This document shows, one piece after another, positions 6,015 through 7,452 of a DNA stretch of 7,452 nt. The notes beneath the pieces are model-generated. The model ran no database searches. It had not been told where the DNA came from and saw only the letters and a list, made by a program, of their open reading frames with translations. Every line of letters starts with the position of its first letter. Within the stretch, counting starts at the first letter, position 1. The translations under genes were made by a program, and so were the position numbers. Origin of the DNA: UMGS1851 sp900555605 (lineage in GTDB: Bacteria > Bacillota > Clostridia > UBA1212 > UBA1255); the NCBI GenBank assembly GCA_902472555.1, contig CABROF010000111.1, forward strand, positions 1-7,452. Reading direction: 5' to 3'.

Positions 6015-7452
6015 ATGTCCCGGAACAAAACGCAGAAGCTGCTTTCTAATATATGTTATCCCACCGCACTGTTCTGTACGGCCGTAAGCTTTTTTTACAT
6101 GCTTGCGCAAAACAGCGGGAGCTCCCGCCGGACCGATGGTTCAGCAATTCTCTTCCTGCTTACGATTCTCGTCCTATACGGTATATGCTATCTTCTATTT
6201 CATCCCTCTGCAGGAAAATTCTCATATAAAAAAGCAAACTGCTCTCAGATTTCTTCCGGCTTAACCGCTGCTTTTGTTGCCGCGCTGACCTTCCTGATGC
6301 GGGTGGTCTACCTGCATATCTCCGATGCGCCTGCCGACTGGCTGGCAATCGGAACTTATGTATGGCTGGCAGCAGCCGCAGGCAGCGCGCCTGTTGTCTA
6401 TTTCATCGGAGGTCTGTTGGGCCGGGGAAAATTCAGCCGGCGATGTGCGTTTGCAGCAGGACTGCTCTACGCGCTTTTGCCTGCCCATATCGGAAACGCC
6501 GGCACCCTCGGAATTGCGGCCATTGCAGAGCTGCTGATTCTGCTTGCTTTTTTTCTGCTGCTTTCTGCGCATGACGCAGAAACAGAAGCGGCAAAAGCAC
6601 TCTTGATCACAGCAGGTGCCATATCATTTACAGGCGCAGTCTATCTGCAGGCGGCGAAGCTGATCTTTCTTCCGGCGCTGCTGCTTTATCTGGCTTGTGC
6701 AGCTGTGCTGCACAGCTGCCGCAAAAGTGACGGCCCAAAAAAATGCCCGCATTGCAATTCCGGTACTGCCTGGTTTCATTTTCTGTTATTCATGCTGATC
6801 ACAGCTGCTGCCGGTGCAATTTTTATCACAATGGACGTTATGATATTAAAAAGCGGATGGATCACAGATTTTACTGACTTTTGGAGATTTGATGGATTAT
6901 CCGGTGCCGCCCCGCTCTCCCTTTTTCAATCCGTTGACCGCCGGCTTCTGGCGCTTTGGGGAAGCGAATGGATCGCCGGCGGGAACACGCTGCAATATCT
7001 TTCAAAGCTTTACACGCTTTTCCTGCTCTTTTCCGCAGCCGCAGGGCTTTTTGCAGCAAAAAAAATCAGGGAAGAAAGATTGCTTTTCATGGGCGCGGTG
7101 ATATGTGTTCTGTTCATCACCTCCTTTTTTCTGCCGCAGGCTGCTGCAGTACAAACCCGGAGTATGATTCCGCTGGTTTGCTGCGCCGCATATGGTTTTA
7201 CAGCGGGATTTTCCTATCTGCGGGTACCGCTTACCGCAGAATTCAATGCCGAGGCCGATACCGAATGGATCCCTGCAGAATCGTATGCTTCATATATACT
7301 GCCGAAACGGTGGGGGCCTATCATAAAGGAATCATGCAGCAGTAAAGACCCGGCAGTTCCTTCGTTTTCCGATAAAATGCAGCTGCCGGCGAGCGACAGC
7401 ACCGACGGGTCCGACAGCACCGGCGGGTCCGGGGATGATCTGCGGCAAGACA
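6015..7452 (+). CDS. Polytopic membrane protein, tentative GT-C-type glycosyltransferase (3' end outside window)
   Basis: 479 codons from ATG 6015, open at the right edge. About eleven or twelve hydrophobic helices lie between residues 11 and 400, followed by a soluble tail from 401. The middle resembles GT39/PMT-like proteins: a helix, a small basic loop GRGKFSRR (136-143), then AFAAGLLYALLPAHIG (145-160), and later VQTRSMIPLVCCAAYG (379-394), where such proteins have a helix starting near an Arg. I do not see the acidic DE pair expected in the first external loop; the nearest acidic residues are D41, or D104 and D108. So it may be a divergent or non-catalytic member, or another lipid-linked sugar or transport protein. 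A loop at about 235-250 holds C235 and CPHC (244-247). The tail ends in a Ser/Asp/Gly-rich repeat. It is transcribed divergently from the PH-domain operon and may share regulation. If active it would move sugars from a polyprenyl carrier to envelope targets. Confidence 0.8.
   Translation, partial: MSRNKTQKLLSNICYPTALFCTAVSFFYMLAQNSGSSRRTDGSAILFLLTILVLYGICYLLFHPSAGKFSYKKANCSQISSGLTAAFVAALTFLMRVVYLHISDAPADWLAIGTYVWLAAAAGSAPVVYFIGGLLGRGKFSRRCAFAAGLLYALLPAHIGNAGTLGIAAIAELLILLAFFLLLSAHDAETEAAKALLITAGAISFTGAVYLQAAKLIFLPALLLYLACAAVLHSCRKSDGPKKCPHCNSGTAWFHFLLFMLITAAAGAIFITMDVMILKSGWITDFTDFWRFDGLSGAAPLSLFQSVDRRLLALWGSEWIAGGNTLQYLSKLYTLFLLFSAAAGLFAAKKIREERLLFMGAVICVLFITSFFLPQAAAVQTRSMIPLVCCAAYGFTAGFSYLRVPLTAEFNAEADTEWIPAESYASYILPKRWGPIIKESCSSKDPAVPSFSDKMQLPASDSTDGSDSTGGSGDDLRQD
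7394..7429 (+). repeat. Two tandem copies of an 18-base unit in the tail of the membrane-protein gene
   Basis: CGACAGCACCGACGGGTC is repeated immediately with one base changed (A to G at 7422). The unit is a multiple of three, so it adds the six-residue repeat DSTDGS/DSTGGS at about residues 461-472 without shifting frame. The stretch is noticeably GC-rich compared with its surroundings and looks like a flexible linker. Confidence 0.85.

Noticed and set aside
6160..6572. Minus-strand open frames opposite the GT-C-like gene
   Set aside because: They overlap each other, are rich in Arg, Gln and Ser, lack ribosome sites, and oppose a continuous frame with clear transmembrane periodicity.

Overview
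The window looks like a chromosomal segment from a Gram-positive bacterium of the Bacillota, most likely a clostridial lineage of moderate GC. This is inferred from purine-rich Shine-Dalgarno sites, sigma-A-type promoters, gene pairs overlapping by ATGA, and two genes closely resembling the Bacillus ydbS/ydbT pair. I see no rRNA, tRNA, CRISPR array, transposase, phage gene or rho-independent terminator. Apart from a 193-base divergent promoter region, almost every base is coding.

Minus strand, 5821 down to 1: one five-gene transcription unit read leftwards from a promoter at 5874-5902. In order it encodes a small two-helix membrane protein with one bacterial PH domain (YdbS-like), a 500-residue membrane protein built from three two-helix-plus-PH units (YdbT-like), a 451-residue protein with a large exported beta-rich domain held by a helix at each end, a 575-residue protein with an N-terminal anchor and a larger beta-propeller-like exported domain, and an AlkD-type DNA alkylation repair protein that runs off the left edge. 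Genes 1/2 and 3/4 overlap by four bases. The other gaps are 38 and 30 bases, with no terminator between genes.

Intergenic region 5822-6014: back-to-back promoters facing outwards, with a perfect 12-base palindrome between their -35 boxes and a second small inverted repeat at the predicted rightward start site. This suggests shared control, but no regulator gene is visible.

Plus strand, 6015 to 7452: one large polytopic membrane protein, tentatively of the GT-C glycosyltransferase type, still open at the right edge. Its tail contains an 18-base tandem repeat encoding a Ser/Asp/Gly-rich stretch.

Overall reading: a cell-envelope locus. In Bacillus the YdbS/YdbT pair is known to protect against a peptide antimicrobial. 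Here the pair is coupled to two exported propeller-like proteins I cannot assign to a family, so the first four genes may form a membrane complex. That is inference from gene order. The AlkD gene has an intact active site and may only be sharing the transcript.
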